Source of the DNA: Datnioides undecimradiatus
Taxonomy: Eukaryota; Chordata; Actinopteri; Lobotiformes; Datnioididae
Direction: 5' to 3'
Assembly (NCBI GenBank): GCA_008933995.1
Contig: WARS01000054.1
Location: 1,302,001-1,366,000, forward strand
Length of the DNA: 64,000 bases
Made by a program: the position numbers and the translations under genes. Positions 1 through 13,252 of this stretch are shown here, one piece after another. The notes beneath the pieces are model-generated. The model was not told the origin of the DNA, made no database searches, and was given only the letters and a program-made list of their open reading frames with translations. Within the stretch, counting starts at the first letter, position 1. Each line of letters opens with the position of its first letter.

Positions 1-1347
1 TGCATGTGTTTGTACCGCCCTCGCTAGTCTCATGTATATCAATAGGTGTGGATGCAGATGTATATTCGGTTCTTTTATATGCCCTGATTGCGTCCAAACT
101 GAAGAAGCATATCAAGCTCAATTCAGCTACCTAATGTCACTTAGCTAACACTTTCCCAATACTGTACCAAGCACATGAAGGACTCCACATGACCTGGAGT
201 GTGTGAGACAGACCCCTGTTCACCTGAGAACTCAGCCACCTTTGACTAAATTACTCCCTCCCCACTGTAGCGTGGTCCCAACTTGACACCTAGTGTAAAT
301 GTTTTAGCATCTCCATTGTGGCTCCTCCTGACTGGAAACCATATTAACTCAGCAATTTGGTATGACAGAGGGGAAGCTATAATGACTTCTACAACAGTGA
401 CAAATGAAGGGCCAGTTGACTTGATCTGTCAGGCCCCAACATGTAAGGTGAGCTCATTGTGCTCAGTTTGGTTCAACATCCCCTGATAGAGATGAATGAT
501 ACCGCCTTAGTCTTTATTTAACTTCTCAGGTTTGGGGGTTGTTTTTAACAGATGCACACAAGATATTGACTTTGACTCTAACCTTAGTAGATCTTGAGCT
601 ACACCACATCTCTGCTTGTCATAGCCAAGAAACTAATTGGTGTCCAATATCTTCAAGCTGAAATTTGTAATTTTGTAAACACAAATGTTAAAAACATAAA
701 AATTCGGCCTACTTAAAAAACTATGGGGGAATACAAAGGGCAGATCTGATAACCTGTCTACTTATAATTTAGTAAAATAAATTTGTATACCACCACATAT
801 TAATGGAACTCAAACAATATTCCATCCAATCTGGACAACATACAGAAAACCAAAGCTTGGAGGCCATCGTTAATGGCTGGGACACACTGCCTGCACATGC
901 TTCACACATACACAGAGCCCATGATAACTGAACCAGAATCTCCACCTATAGTGTCCAGATGACACATGCAGTTCTCATTAAAGACAGACTGTGAAAACTA
1001 TCTGTTGGTAAACATAATGCCATCATAACAGTGATGTAAAAGCTCAAAGTTGTTTCAACCCACATGCAAAAATGTAAATTTAGATTAAAAATGCAGATTT
1101 CATTTTATCATTCTCAGCCAACAATGGCACAGCAATCTCCTCTATTCCTGCTTCTTCCATTATCTAACTATTGTTAAGGTAAACTATTTGTAGAAAGATA
1201 GAGCAGCAGCAACGATAACAATGTTCTCGCTCAGACGTTACACTCCAGAACCATAACAAACAGAATGTTCATGACTGTACCCAGAGTCCTGTGATGTTTC
1301 ACTGCCGAGGTTCATTAACTCTAATGATGAATAATTCTGAAGAAAGT

Positions 1348-1445
1348 CAGTTCAGCTCAGACCAAATTTATGTGTAATGCACCTGATCAGAACAGAGGTT
1401 ATCTCAGGGCCATTTTAGACTCAGCTCTAAAACTAATTAGAACCA
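1348..1445 (+). repeat. degenerate dispersed repeat, copy A
   Basis: The order of segments cagttcagctcag, aatttat, aggttatct and a tail with gactcagctc parallels the clearer copy at 11612-11770. Similarity is partial and by eye. Confidence 0.35.
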
Positions 1446-1883
1446 GTTGTTACCACAAACACAAATCTGCAGCTTAAAGCTCCGCAATAACAGGCTTAGG
1501 ACCAGGGAAGACAGATCTGCCACACTACCAGGATGGGATGGGAACCTGGAGCCTCCAATCGCCTGAAGGCCTCCAGTTCCAGCCAACCAGCAACACTGAA
1601 CAAGACAGCCCACTCACACACACCCCCCACGTCAACAGCACAACAGAATAAGCCCCGGCAGAGTGGCAGTCAGACTGACCAATCAACAGACAGACTACTT
1701 ACTGTTTAACAACAGCAAGGTGCAGTGACTTCCTTCTTGTGCTCATTAAGAAGTTGTCTGGCAACCAGCTGAGGCGTTGCATGAATGTACATGGAAAACA
1801 TGGATAGATGTTCTTCATTTAGACATAATAACCACCCCTCACTCCCTCTGACATCACATTTCATTATCATTATTTCTGCCCTG

Positions 1884-1926
1884 TGCTATGCTAAGCTAAC
1901 CGTCTCTCGGCTCCCTGCTTGACATA
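1884..1926 (+). repeat. fragment of 'gctaagctaacc' teleost repeat
   Basis: Contains atgctaagctaaccgtctc followed by ggctccctgcttgacat. This is the core of a very common percomorph repeat that is better preserved at 33.5-33.95 kb. Confidence 0.35.
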
Positions 1927-2054
1927 CAAGCAGCGTCATGTCCATCTTCTCATGAGTGCAGTTTTTCAGTTAAGTGCTCTTTTCAGGCATTAGTGGGAGG
2001 TAATGTGAGTGTGATGGATGTGAGGGCATCATTACCCATGCAGATCCTGCTCCA

Positions 2055-2058
<4 letters not shown>

Positions 2059-2101
<43 letters not shown>

Positions 2102-2121
2102 TGAGAGAGAGAGAGAGAGAG
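2059..2121 (+). repeat. (GT)n-(GA)n compound microsatellite
   Basis: About 14 GT units pass directly into an interrupted GA run. It generates spurious Ser/Glu/Arg and Thr/His ORFs on both strands. Confidence 0.95.
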
Positions 2122-3894
2122 TTTCTGTGTGCTGGTCACAAAGATGTCTTTTTTACGTGTTCTTGTTTCGTAGTGCCCTTGTGCGTGGGTGGCATGGGTT
2201 GTATCGAACTCCAACTGGGGTGTGTTTGTTTGATGCTTTGAGCCATTTGTTGTCAATACTTTGGTGCTATTCTGATTCCTCAGAGAATATCCATTATAAT
2301 AGCTCCACCTTAGTTTCATTTATTTGGTGCCTGGGTGTAAATGTGATTATTCAAGGTCATTTAAAGGCCGTGGAGTGAATAGTGTGGGGCCCACCTCACT
2401 GGTTGCTCCATGGGCTTGTGCTGCTTAGCGGCAATGACTGACTTAGCCTTATGCATGTGTAGCGTGGGGCCGGTGTAAAGGAGCACAGACAGGCCATACG
2501 GTCAATTCTTCCATTGAACTGCCTCCATAGACTTGCATTGTAGGCAAGCCAGACTGAAGGCTGGCCACACTGAATGGCTGTTTACCATCAAGTTGAGTCT
2601 GTCTCCAACCACATGCCGCTAAAGCCACCGTAGCTAACCTGCTCAGGGTAATCGCTGCACACTCACACGCACTCAAACACACAGTGAAAACCAGGCCAAA
2701 AGACACTGAGTCAGTCTCACACACTCATATCTCTCTCTCTTAAGCATGTGCGCTACCCCACGTACCCTCAAGTCACAAGTTCTAATCCAAGCAACATGAA
2801 GTGTGTTTATTTCACGTGGAGATGAGGCACACTGGGATATAAGTGGTTGATGAAGCAAACTAAAGTAGCTCTGACAGTGACGATAAGGTCACTTTAAATC
2901 CATAGAAAGCTGTCCTGACATGAAATGAGCAAAAAAATGTTGATTGGTGATGAAATGGTCAGATTCAGGAGATACACTCGCTTCACAAATAGAGTGTTTA
3001 GATAATGATGGAGCTAAACTGCACAATAGAGGCTTCTCAACCCTTAACTGATATAAAGAAGCAATAGAAAGAGAAAGAGAAGTCATACGCACGCCTGCAG
3101 GTATGCATCTAACTCTAACAGCAGGCTGTGCTGCATTTAGGAACAGCCAAAACAATCATGTTGTTTTTTGGAAAGCAGACTCCTAAACTAGTTTGTCTTA
3201 ACTAGTGTAGGACTACAGCTAACAATGGCTGCACAGTGGCAGTGTGACTGTGAGGGAGAATGGCTTGTGTGTGTCACAGTGACAGCTTGAGAAGCGCTCA
3301 CTGTGCTCGTCTGGGCTCCCAGGCTTGTCCGTCAGCTGTCATTCATCTCTGCCAGGTGTCACACAGGTACCAGTTTGTGTGTTTGCATGTGTGTGTGTCT
3401 TTCCGCTGCTTATCTTACATCTTACATAACCCTGGGCAATTTATTGACTGCTCTGTGTACAAACACAGATAGAGATGCAATATTTTAGCTGCAAACAGTA
3501 TTTGAAAATCAAAAATTGTTGGATGGTTTGGCAGATGAGCAGAATGCACAGACAACAATATATTATTATTATTATTTGTGATTTGATTTTTATTATTATT
3601 GAGCTGCTTTCTCTGGAGCCGTGGGTTTTAAGATCCAGTTACTGTTTTATTTACTTTCTTTATTTGTTGTTTTCTCTAATAAAATGCCATGGATTTGAGA
3701 GGATCCAGAACCAGAATGAGTCCAAGTTTTACAACAAGTTGCAGATTCTATGGTCAAAACTGAATCTTAAGACCTGAAATTTAAAAAAATAGAGTGTAAA
3801 TTAATAAAATCTAAACTAAATCTCCACGCATTGTCTTGTACTTCCTGTCTGAGTCTGTTCATTTATTTGTCTTCTTCCTGTCCGTCTCTCTCAG

Positions 3895-4430
3895 GGAGTT
3901 GTCATCCAGACACCAGAGCACCGCGCCGTTCAGAAGCAGCAGAGAGTCCAAGCTGATTTGACGCCGAAGGAGGAACTGCCACACTGCACTAAATGTTTAC
4001 AGTGGTATGAAACCACACTTGTAAATGCGTTGATCTCGTTTAGTCTTAGTCCAGATGAGTAGCCAACTCACACAAAGAGCTGACTTGAAACGCTGGCATG
4101 TGGGGCCTCATGTGCAGGATCCACTCCAGCAGCAGTCTACACTGTGGATCATCCAAAGTCGCTGCTTATGTTCCTTATAGTTGTTAAACCAGATTACTAC
4201 CTGAGCATTAGGCCGAGTGAACATACAGTATATCTGTACTGCTTATCTTCTGAACATATTATACAACTGCGTGCATGCATGCACATGTGCATGTTGATGT
4301 AGCCCAGGTCTGTTTTAACTCCACGTGCTGCACTGGTGCTGTTTAAACTTCAGCTGAGCCGCTGACGCTCGACCATGACTGTTTTTATTGCCTTAATGTT
4401 TGGTGCTAATAAAATATTGATATTGTTTTT
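3895..4430 (+). other. candidate terminal exon of an unidentified plus-strand gene
   Basis: A textbook acceptor (pyrimidine-rich stretch ending tctctctcag at 3894) precedes a short open segment in each frame. One frame runs GVVIQTPEHRAVQ onward to a TAG at about 4060; another ends at TGA near 3961. An AATAAA at 4408-4413 follows, with GT-rich sequence behind it (gtgtgtgtgcgtgcgtgtgt near 4475-4495). I do not recognise the peptide in any frame and no upstream exon is certain, so this may be coincidence. Confidence 0.22.
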
Positions 4431-7400
4431 AACGGTGACTTGTTATTTATTTGTACTGCGGGGCTGTGGGAAGTGTGTGTGTGCGTGCGTGTGTGTCAAG
4501 TGGAAATAATTGAAAGAATACATTATTTCTCAGTTCAGTATTTTAATATGGCTTAATTCTCCATCTTATTTTATTGTTTACTCACAAACTCCTTCATCTG
4601 ACAAACTTATCTGTTATCTTTTCCCCTCACACACGCGCACACACACACCTACATCTCTGGCATCTTACTGCCCCACCCTACTCGTTTGTGTTTATCTCTC
4701 CATCTACACGTCTCTCCCATAAAGTCATTTAAAAAGCACAACTCAGTGCAGCCTCCTTGTTAATGACATATCCTGTTTAAACAAACAGCACCAGCGCAAA
4801 GCTTAACACAACAGCATAAGTAGGCCTGCATTAAACAGGAGGTCACGCTGAAATCTGTGTTTCTAAAGGAGCGACGTAACACCAGGGAGCATCCTTCTGT
4901 GTATGTCTGCAGAGCGCGTCTAATGATGATGCATTAATGTTGACAGTTTTTCAGGCAACACGCACCGTGCGGTCACTGCCAGCATCGAAAGTACCAGATA
5001 CTATTCAAACTGTTCACTCTGTTTCTTTATTACCTAGAAGTCCAACTGTCTCCCTGTTCATTAAAAGTCAGCGCGGTGTCATGACAGGAGAGCTTGATTT
5101 AGTGCCAGCCTTAATCTGTCATGCCAGGAGAGAAAACACAGCTAACTGGATTTGCAGCGGATGGGTGAAGGGTGTGGGATGAAACAAGCACATGCTGACA
5201 CTTGGCTCAGTGATACTAAAGGTTATTAAGAGAAAAGGCAGCCGGATTCAAGAGGTCATGTGATCCGTGAATCCATCTTTCCAGGCTGCAAAGTTATGCA
5301 CGGCGGCTCCGACCGGTCACCGTCCTATTGGGAGCTACTGGCTGCTGTGGGTGCAGTTCAGGTGTGACAGCGGTGCAAAGGGAGTAATTGACGATGTTGG
5401 CGTAAATGCTGCTGTGGCATCAGTTACATCAGAACTGGGGAGTGTTTCTTCATCGGAACAAGGACGATGTCGCTTGTCTCCCTTCTGGAGACGGCAAACG
5501 GCGTGGGGTTGGTGGATGGAGAGATGCTTCATCCAATCACCAGCAAACTGTTTCCGAATGGTTTCCAAGGACTTCCCAGACCATTCTGTGATACACACTG
5601 TCTGCGGAGTCTGCTCAGGTGCAGACTCTTTCCTGCAACTTCCCACTTCCTGTAATTAACGGTTTCGTCCATCCGCTGACTCTCTTTTTCAGTGTCAAGT
5701 GTTCTGGTAGTGACCTATTAAAAGCTGTGGAATGTACTCCGTGGACCCTCTGACCTTGTAACGGTTGACCCGGTAGTTCAGGATCAAAGACAGACTGCAC
5801 AAACTGGCCGGCAGCGCGGGGGCGGACAGAGGGGTCACATACCGCGGTTCACCTATCCTGCACAGTTTCAGCGCGTCACATTATGAAATCAGCACCCTGT
5901 GTATGAGAAACATTAAGCTTTAACCTGCGCGGAAATTGTGGCAACGTGGAGGCTTTACGGGAAGAAAACTGATCGCATTTCAGTCAAATATTAACATTTA
6001 GACGTTTTACTCACATTTTCCTGAGGTTCCTTTAATACTGGTGTCGCTTTAAGGGTTCATTTTCGTTTTAGGACGTCATAGCGGCTCAAAAGCACAGCAG
6101 ACGCACCGAGCAGGCCTGCCTGTTTGGAGCGTTATCTTCCTTACGGCGTCATGATTAACAGTAGTGTATTTTTGTTTTTGTCCGTGATGCGTCCGCTCCC
6201 GGGGGATTTACAGTCATGAGAAGTGTTTTGCCCTTGTTACGTTTCACATGATGCATCCAGGAAATTGCTGTTTGGGAAGTCGTGGGAGCTGAAGGATGAG
6301 GCTCGCAGCGTGTTATTACCTCCTTCGGCAGGTTTTCGTTTTTTTCGTCCCTGGACACGTCCGTTTGTATGCAAGCTCGTCTAGAGGCCCCAGAATGTAA
6401 TTAACAGAAAAGTTAGATCACGGACCGGGGACGGTTTGAGTATAAGTATCATCACCATGTTTCCCAAAGCACTACGCTTCTTTAATTAAATTCCTTAACT
6501 CTTATCAGAGACGACAATAATTTGCATCTATTTTCTGATATTTTGTGTTGGTGTCCTTACAAATACTTGCCAAACCCTTGCGGGCACTGAGTGTTCAATA
6601 AAGATTGTCATAAATCATAATTACAGAACTCCATAAACACACATATGACACATGCACCTGTCATCATGCCATGATATAATAGCCTTGCCAGTAAGAAATA
6701 GGTGAAAAAGCACTCTCCTGTCATACACTAGCCTAGTTCGAAGGAAGGCCCTGACAGTACTTTGGTGTCCATGTCTGAGTGTATGGAAGCTTAAAGAGGC
6801 CATAAGGGATTCAAGTCTTTGAAGCAAATGAACACAAATGTTGAAAGCAATCACTGCAAATATTTAATGTTTACATTTAGAACATTTATTGCAATGAAAT
6901 ATTCAAATGTTTTACTGCTAATGTTCATTTAGCATATCCTGCCGTAGATATTTCAAGTCGTGGTGGCAGTGTAAAAAAAAAAAAAACCTACTTACTCACT
7001 TGAGTTACTCAAGTTGAACTGGAGACAGTCAGACAGAGTATGTTGTGTCAGTCACATGATCAGATGCATGGCTGGAAAACCCAAAACATATGAGCCTTCT
7101 TATAATCTGGATTTGTAAATCCAGAGTTTTTGAAAACTGAACTGACTTACTGGGAAAGGTGAAATTCAAACGACATACATTCATATTTAAATGCTTAAAA
7201 TCATGATATTTAAAATCCAACATTGCATATTCAGCAGTGATTGAATCAAATCTGCTATTTTGCCCCTTTTTAGCTTCCATGTGTGTTTTCAAGTTCCACG
7301 GTGCACCAAATGCAGGCAGGGTCCATCTTAAAATAAACTTTCATAGCACTTCTCCTCTCCCATCTTTTACAGGATCGTGAGCCACCAGTATTAATCTGTG

Positions 7401-8608
7401 TACGCAGAGTGTGCCAGACGAGCGAGATAAACGGCAGATAAAGTTGCGCTGTGAATAGAGGCAGCAGCAAGTGGGAACATGCACATGGGAGAAAACTGGA
7501 TTTCAGAATGAGAGAGGGAAAATTTATGTGGCAGGAATTCCGAGTTTGAAATTCATAGCTGCCTGTTCGGAGCCGGAGGTTAATGATTGCCTCCTGTTTC
7601 CTAACATCCTCCCTGTTGAGCTAATCTACAATCACATTCTTTCAGTGTTGGGGAAAGTGGAGGAGAGTCCCTCTGAACCTGATATCCCTGCGCCACAGCG
7701 GCCGGACTGACACACGAACCTGCTGGGAGTGTCTCAGTTTCAGTCCTGGCAGCGACTGCGGCTTCATATCTAATAATAATGGCAGAGATAATCACTTTGA
7801 ACGCGTATGCATAATTAATTCAAGTGTGGGTGTGACCGGACACAGAAATAAACACGACAGAAGCTGTAAAACTAGACTGGAAACGCTGAAATAACATAAA
7901 AGTATATAAAAAGCGTATAATGTGTATAATCCTTCATGCCACTTATTCAGGGCACTTTGCTCTCAGTCAGCGCTTGTACGGATCATAAGTGGGTCAGAGT
8001 AACCTGGATGAACTCTGACTGTGAGTCACAGCAGTTACTTGTTGGATGTGACTATAAGGATGTCTTCATGCCACAGTCAATACTTGTTCAGTAATGAAAT
8101 ACTAGATGACAGTGTGGAACCAATGTTTTGTCATCTTGACAGTGCTCCATCAGGTCATCACATGACTCCTCCCAGCTTTAAGGAGCTCCACGGCTCATCA
8201 TGTATGTGTTCGTTTGGGCTCTCCCTCGCTGCTGTCACAGGTTAAGGTTTTAAGGTTTGAACATGGAGGAGCTGTTTGCAGAGAAAAAGGCAGGAGCGGT
8301 TCGCCGGGCGGAAGATCACGTCAAAACCAGCGCACACATACGTTGAGCTGGGCTGAGAAATATAGAAACAGGTAAATGGGGCCTTCTTATGCCTTCTCAC
8401 ACGCACCAACTTTTCCAGCTGTGCTGACGAGATCAGAAAAGGAAAGTTTAAACAAGCGTTACACACTGGCACACGTCTAAAATGGACGCACACGCTGCAG
8501 AGGCAATAGGAAGTGGTGGGCAGGAAAGCGAAAGGCAGCATCTGTTTCCATCTATTCATCTGTTGGTGACCATGATGATATCCTGCACGCCGCTCGCCCT
8601 GTCGTCTG

Positions 8609-8620
8609 CTCTCTCTCTCT

Positions 8621-8660
<40 letters not shown>
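8609..8660 (+). repeat. (CT)n-(AC)n compound microsatellite
   Basis: Six CT units then about 19 AC units ending at 8660. Confidence 0.95.
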
Positions 8661-8661
<1 letters not shown>

Positions 8662-9865
8662 CATTCCTCTCCAGATGTGCAGCCCTGCCATTGCTGCATT
8701 TGGCATCATCTGTAAAATCGCTCGCGGTGCCGTGTGTCATATCTCCAGAGGCCGCCACCACGTAGTAATACTGGATGTCTGTTTAGTTCAGCGGAAACAA
8801 GCCACATGACAGAAACACTGCATTTGAGCCAGATACGCATAAGTCGGTTTTGTTTGGATGCAACTGAAGCACGGACGTCATGAAATAGTTCAAGCGCTTT
8901 AAAACAGGGTTATTGTTCTGCAGAGTGATTTGAGATTTTTGTATGCATCTGTTCATGTTGATGCATTTTGACAGCAACAATGATAAATTAATAAAGATGA
9001 GTCACAATTACGGACAATTCCTAATAACTTGTTTTTCAGTCCAGATTCGTATTGGCATCGCTTTAATGATCGAACAGACTGAGACGCACGACTGCAGGTT
9101 TCGCCCCAAACTACCTGACTAGTTCTCAAACACTCTTAGTCAGGATGTCTAGTAATTAAAGCCATAACCTAAAAGTTGCATGTGGGATGACAGTGAAACA
9201 CAAGTTCAAAACAAAAATGTAGAACAAAGGGAGAAGCTTCAACTTACAGAAGATGTTACTGTTATAACTAAAAACTATTGAATTTATTGAAATAATAAGT
9301 GTACGTGTGTGTGTTTACAGTTACTGTATGAAAAGTTGTTAAAAATATAGACAGACTCAATTCCTACTTATTTAGGCACTAAAGTAAATTAAATATGCAT
9401 TCATACAAGACAGCTGGGACAAAATATCGAGTATTGCTCATGATTTATTAATAAATTATGGTGATAAACACACTGAATCTGTGCCCCATGTCCTGCCTGC
9501 AGCTGTCAGCAGAACTGCAAATATTGTCCAGAAACTCCAGGCTGAGCCACATTGCCCCAGTTAGAGACATGGTCCCTCATTAGCGTGAACACACACGCTC
9601 TGTGGTTCATGGTGACTCAGTCCCACACACGTTGTTTGACTCAGTAAAGCATTAAATGTAAATGAATCAACTTAAAAAACTGGAAATAATACCAACAAAT
9701 GCACTATTTCCACCTGTTTTAGTAACATTTAGTAAAAACTGCAGTGTCAAGCTGTTTTATATATTTGTGAGCAGTGTTTAAGGACTTACAGCTTTATTTA
9801 CAGCTTTATTAGGAGGCAATCAGCTGAGAGACAAACCCTGCCTTTTCATGGGATTCAACTGGTTT

Positions 9866-9869
<4 letters not shown>

Positions 9870-9897
<28 letters not shown>
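9870..9897 (+). repeat. (TTTA)7 microsatellite
   Basis: Seven consecutive tetranucleotide units. Confidence 0.95.
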
Positions 9898-11611
9898 GCA
9901 GCCCAGCTGATTAAAATCCTTTTTTTCCACTTTGTTCTAACTCTGTGTCCACCAGTGTGGTCGTAAACCTGCCACAGCAGCCTGCCCCTCCCCTCTCTGA
10001 ATAACAAATGGCGCCCTGACGTAATCAGCCGCCAAAAACTTGAGGCTACAGTGTTTGTTGTAACACCGCCCCAACCCTGACCCCTCTGTGTACTGAGGAC
10101 CCACCCTGCCAGCATGATAACAAATGGGCGGGCCTGTTTTGTTGTTGTTGTACACAGCAGATTACTGTAAGAGTTCTTTAAATGTATCGTTTCCTCATTT
10201 AGCTCACACTGTGGCATGACATCACACATCTATGCAGCAATGAGGGATTTAGTGTCCCGGAGACTTCCATGTCTTGTACAAAGCTATTGTGTGCTTTGTG
10301 TGTGGGGGGGCATGTGTGTGCGTGTGTCTGGCTTTCACACAGCGTAAGGCACCATTACCTGTCTGTAATTCCAGCAGACGATGATTGATAAGTTGTCAGC
10401 TCTGATAGCACCCACCTGTGGGAACTCGTTTTTATGTTCACACAGACACGCACTCGCACGCGTGCACTCGCACGATACTGCAACCTGTGCGAGAATATTT
10501 TCGGTCTGTGTCTTATGACACAGGTCCACTGAATGTCACATCCTCTGTTGTTTTGGAAAACCCTGACATGGGTTGTTTGCTTTTGACAGCAGTGAGTATC
10601 GTGAGGTCAAGGCGGCTCCAGGTGATGTGCGTTGACTCCTGGTTGATGTTTAATCTGGAGTTTACATTACTGCGCTGGGTGGAGCACGGTCCCTGTACTT
10701 GCCATCACAACTGTAACCAGAGCAGGAGAGACCTCACTGATAAACACAGCTGGAAACAGACAGAAACACTGCTGACTGTGTTCCCGCCTTTAAGATCAGA
10801 ACCACAAAGAATGACATAAATAAGAGACTGAAGTTCAAAATATATATTATTACTTGATATCAATGATAAGTAGTGATACGTTTCACTGATATTTCAACAT
10901 ATTTCAAATATTTCAAATAATGTAAATCACCAGATGAGGCTAAAAATGCTGTTATAGAATATTGAACAGCTGATTCCAAATCAGTGCAATCTAGTTAAAA
11001 TGCTATTAGTTTTTATTATTTGAAGGGTCTTTTTAGAAATAATTTGATGAAATACAACCTTCATGTTAAACAAACAGTCAAACTAGAGGTCAGACGTGTC
11101 ACCGCCTCAGCGTGTTTAATGTAATGCTGGTGAACTGATGTAAAGGTTGCTGAGGTATTTTGTGCATGCAGGACATTTATTTCATTAATTTCACAGGATT
11201 AGGGTTTTTTTCTGAATCACAAATCTGTTCCTTTCTATTAGCCTGACGGTGACGCACATTGTTCCACTCTGTTTGACCCAGCACTGCCCATCTGGAAAAC
11301 TGATGACTAAAATAGACGAGTGCACTTCCTCTTTGATGGCGGTGATGTCAGGGCGACGCCAAATAGACAGTTCTGGGGTTTGATGCCAGTTTTCCAATAT
11401 GCCTCTTTGTCTTTCATCTCTCGTTCCAACAGATGATGCTCTACACTTCGTCCAAATGTGTCCCCGTCTACCTCGACACACGCAACCCACCTTTCTGAAT
11501 GTGTGAGGCCTCAGAGCTGACGTTTCTAGTAGTAGTAGTTCTGGTAGCGCCCTGCTGATGCAAATACTAGCAAACACGATTTGTTTGAATACGTGTACAC
11601 AATTAACAGCC

Positions 11612-11770
11612 TCAGTTCAGCTCAGTTCAATTTATTTGTGCAGCACCATATCACAACAAAGGTTATCTGAGGACACTTTTCACATAGAGCAGGTCTAGAC
11701 CAAACTATATTAATTACACCCAACAGTTCCATTCATTAGCAAACGCCTGGTGACAGCAGCAGGGAAAAAC
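11612..11770 (+). repeat. dispersed teleost repeat, copy B
   Basis: Recognisable series: caatttatttgtgcagcacc, atcacaacaaaggttatct, gacacttttcacatagagca, ggtctagacc, and gtgacagcagcagggaaaaa. I know this order from repeats found widely in fish genomes, but not its formal class. A weaker copy lies at 1348-1445. Confidence 0.65.
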
Positions 11771-13195
11771 AAGAGAATGAGCGAGAGACAAACAGAGAGC
11801 ACACAGCAGCACAGTGCAGTAGTTCCACGTATCGATACCTGTCTGGGTACAGTTTCTTAAAAATGTGTTTATGAAGTTGCTGAAACAAGTCTACAGCCCT
11901 GCTAGCGCCTCTGTAAGGCTGAACTCCTGCTTATGTTCAGTATGTAGCACAGTAACATTTTCTAATTGGTAGTGTGCAGCTGTGGTTGGGCCACAAAAGC
12001 CTCTTGAATGACAGTAATTTCCTTTACTCATTCATTGTTCGTAGAGACAGCGTCAATGTATAAATGATTCAATTCATATATTTTATAAAAATGGCTATAT
12101 CAAACATTTTACATCAACAAATAATCTTCATTCAAATGTTGTAAAATCCAGCAACATATTAATGTCTACACCGGTAAAAACACATCATGCATCAGAGCGT
12201 TGGTGTCCAAACCAACAATCACAACAATGAATTCCTTTTCTATAGATGAACAATCAGTGCGCACAGCTGATTATCATCTATAAACCACAACCTTCCTCTG
12301 TAAAGCCCAACTATACCTAACCAGAGAACAGACCTGCACTGTGATAATGACAAACTAAAGTGTAATAAATCTAATATGACTATGGATCATTCCTTTAAAC
12401 CCCCTGGTTTTAATTCACACACACTGACAGACCCCCGATGTGGAACAGATATTCTTTGTTTAGCTCTGGAGCTTTTAGGTTTGCGTCCTCGTGTCTTTCC
12501 TGTCTCTGACGTCACCGCTCTGTCTGGCTGGCTGGGCCGCTTTTCGTGAAATATTGATCACGTCCCCGCCCTTCCTGCTGGCGTCTGCTTTAATTGACTG
12601 GCAGACGAGCGCAGGAACGGAGCCGATGAGATGATTGAAGTGACGGAGTAAAACAGGGACGAGAAAAGAACAGAACCGGCTCATCAAGTTCATAAACGTC
12701 AAGGCCTGACTCCCTCCCCCTTCCTCTATAAATCACAGCGGCTCCATACCTCTTGTTTATCGTCTGCTCTCGCACTCCTCGCTCCCTCACTGCAGTTTGG
12801 GCCCTCTCTCTTGTTTTGATCTCGCTCCATCCATCTCTGCTTTCTGGGTAATGAGAGACCAAATCTGACGGGGCACTTTCAGGCCAACGCACTGGAACCA
12901 TCCACTGCAAAGGCAATTGTGTTGAATTACATGATATGGATGGGTGTACGTATTTAAAGCTGCACCAGGCGAAATGTTTATGCAAAGGATTTGAATTTGA
13001 AGGTCTGAATTTGAAGATACTGCAGTGTTTACCCAAATGAGGTTTGCTGTCCATTCAGGAGATGACACATTAAAGGAATACTGCAGGTCGACACTTTGGG
13101 ACATACTCTGATTCACGTTTTCTTTCCAATGGAAAGCTCACGATGACAAAGCAAACGTACTGCTGTTAACAAGGTATAACCTTTCCAAAAAATGC

Positions 13196-13252
13196 CTCGT
13201 TCTTCTAGCATCTTAGCATGCTAACACTTACCGATTAGCACTACACACCAAA
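13196..13252 (+). repeat. fragment of dispersed 'gcatgctaac' repeat
   Basis: Contains cttagcatgctaacacttac followed by gattagcactacacacc, resembling a common percomorph repeat (catgctaacatttgctaatt, then agcactaaacac). Only this core is preserved. Confidence 0.4.

Larger units (their letters stand above)
1..8608. other. intergenic region, left end
   Basis: No convincing gene was found, apart from a candidate exon near 3.9 kb. ORFs here are short, lack family similarity, and several start at TTG. The region holds a GT/GA microsatellite at 2.06 kb and fragments of dispersed teleost repeats at 1.35 and 1.89 kb. An isolated AATAAA lies at 6597-6602 on the plus strand. Confidence 0.6.

Noticed and set aside
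12590..13054. 154-codon minus-strand ORF
   Set aside because: No recognisable domain, overlaps another unrelated frame, and no splice or promoter context.
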